NCBI RefSeq assembly: GCF_003202205.1
Contig: NZ_PDOG01000001.1
Span: forward strand, 1,233,946-1,286,096
Source of the DNA: Halomonas sp. LBP4
GTDB lineage: Bacteria; Pseudomonadota; Gammaproteobacteria; Pseudomonadales; Halomonadaceae
Direction: 5' to 3'
DNA length: 52,151 nucleotides
The notes beneath the pieces are model-generated. The model had not been told where the DNA came from and ran no database searches. It was given only the letters and a program-made list of their open reading frames with translations. Of this stretch, positions 51,976 through 52,151 are shown piece by piece. The number at the start of each line of letters is the position of its first letter. Positions within the stretch are counted from its first letter, which is position 1. The translations under genes and the position numbers were made by a program.

Positions 51976-52151
51976 ATGCCGTCCCGTTTCGAACTGGCCA
52001 ATGCCATTCGCGCCCTCTCCATGGATGCCGTCCAGAAGGCCAACTCCGGCCACCCCGGCGCCCCCATGGGCATGGCCGACATCGCCGAGGTGCTGTGGAA
52101 CGACCACCTCAAGCACAACCCGGCCGATCCCCAGTGGCCCGACCGCGACCG
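51976..52151 (+). CDS. tkt: Transketolase, N-terminal part (cut by window edge)
   Basis: The 58 visible codons begin [20 protein letters not shown] and continue [29 protein letters not shown], which is the conserved N-terminus of transketolase. The GHPGAPMG His contributes to the active site. CAGGAG precedes the ATG by eight bases. With tal it would interconvert C3-C7 sugar phosphates. The remaining ~600 residues lie outside the window. Confidence 0.93.
   Translation, partial: MPSRFELANAIRALSMDAVQKANSGHPGAPMGMADIAEVLWNDHLKHNPADPQWPDRD

Overview
The window looks like chromosomal DNA of a moderately halophilic gammaproteobacterium, most likely Halomonas or a close relative. The evidence is high G+C throughout, an NhaD-type Na+/H+ antiporter, an alpha-glucosidase that resembles the Halomonas HaG enzyme as I remember it, an E. 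coli-type MntR, and several gammaproteobacterial families of unknown function (YedI/DUF808, DUF3820, DUF3581, DUF3422, DUF1499). This is inferred from protein families; no 16S gene is present. I saw no rRNA, tRNA, CRISPR array, transposase or prophage.

Layout. 1-8.4 kb: small metabolic and stress genes (GAF protein, kelch protein, MTA/SAH nucleosidase, ABM monooxygenase, TetR-MFS pair, NAD(P)-binding protein, phosphoesterase, nucleoside deaminase). 8.4-14 kb: an archease-RtcB RNA-repair pair and two LysE-type exporters set among decayed genes (an AraC-regulator tail, a three-part mosaic of nfsA, reductase and phosphoesterase pieces, and a truncated dienelactone hydrolase). 14-18.7 kb: YedI, DUF3820, a DUF1611-PLP racemase operon and DUF1499. 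18.9-21.9 kb: mntR divergent from a two-domain multicopper oxidase and a ZIP transporter, with an MntR-like operator between them. 21.9-34 kb: an FAD oxidase, ArfB, a proline-racemase-family/MDR pair, an MFS carrier, DUF3422, CorA, a tandem universal stress protein, formate-THF ligase and DUF3581. 34-36 kb: nhaD.

36-43 kb: a signalling block with a PstS-like periplasmic protein, an outer-membrane barrel and a membrane PAS-GGDEF-EAL protein, followed by a LuxI/FeeM-like acyltransferase of the PEP-CTERM-associated type. It ends against a convergent lipoprotein-TRIC channel operon. 43-49 kb: a MalT-like activator, GH13 alpha-glucosidase and MalK-type ATPase, without permease genes in view, closed by a strong bidirectional hairpin. 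49-52 kb: a SorC regulator and an RpiB-family isomerase, divergent from transaldolase and the start of transketolase.

The observations I rate most worth following are the MntR-box/oxidase/ZIP unit, the mosaic pseudogene at 10.7-11.1 kb built from pieces resembling genes 3-5 kb away, the barrel/c-di-GMP signalling triad with its orphan acyltransferase, and active-site substitutions in the proline-racemase-family and RpiB-family enzymes.
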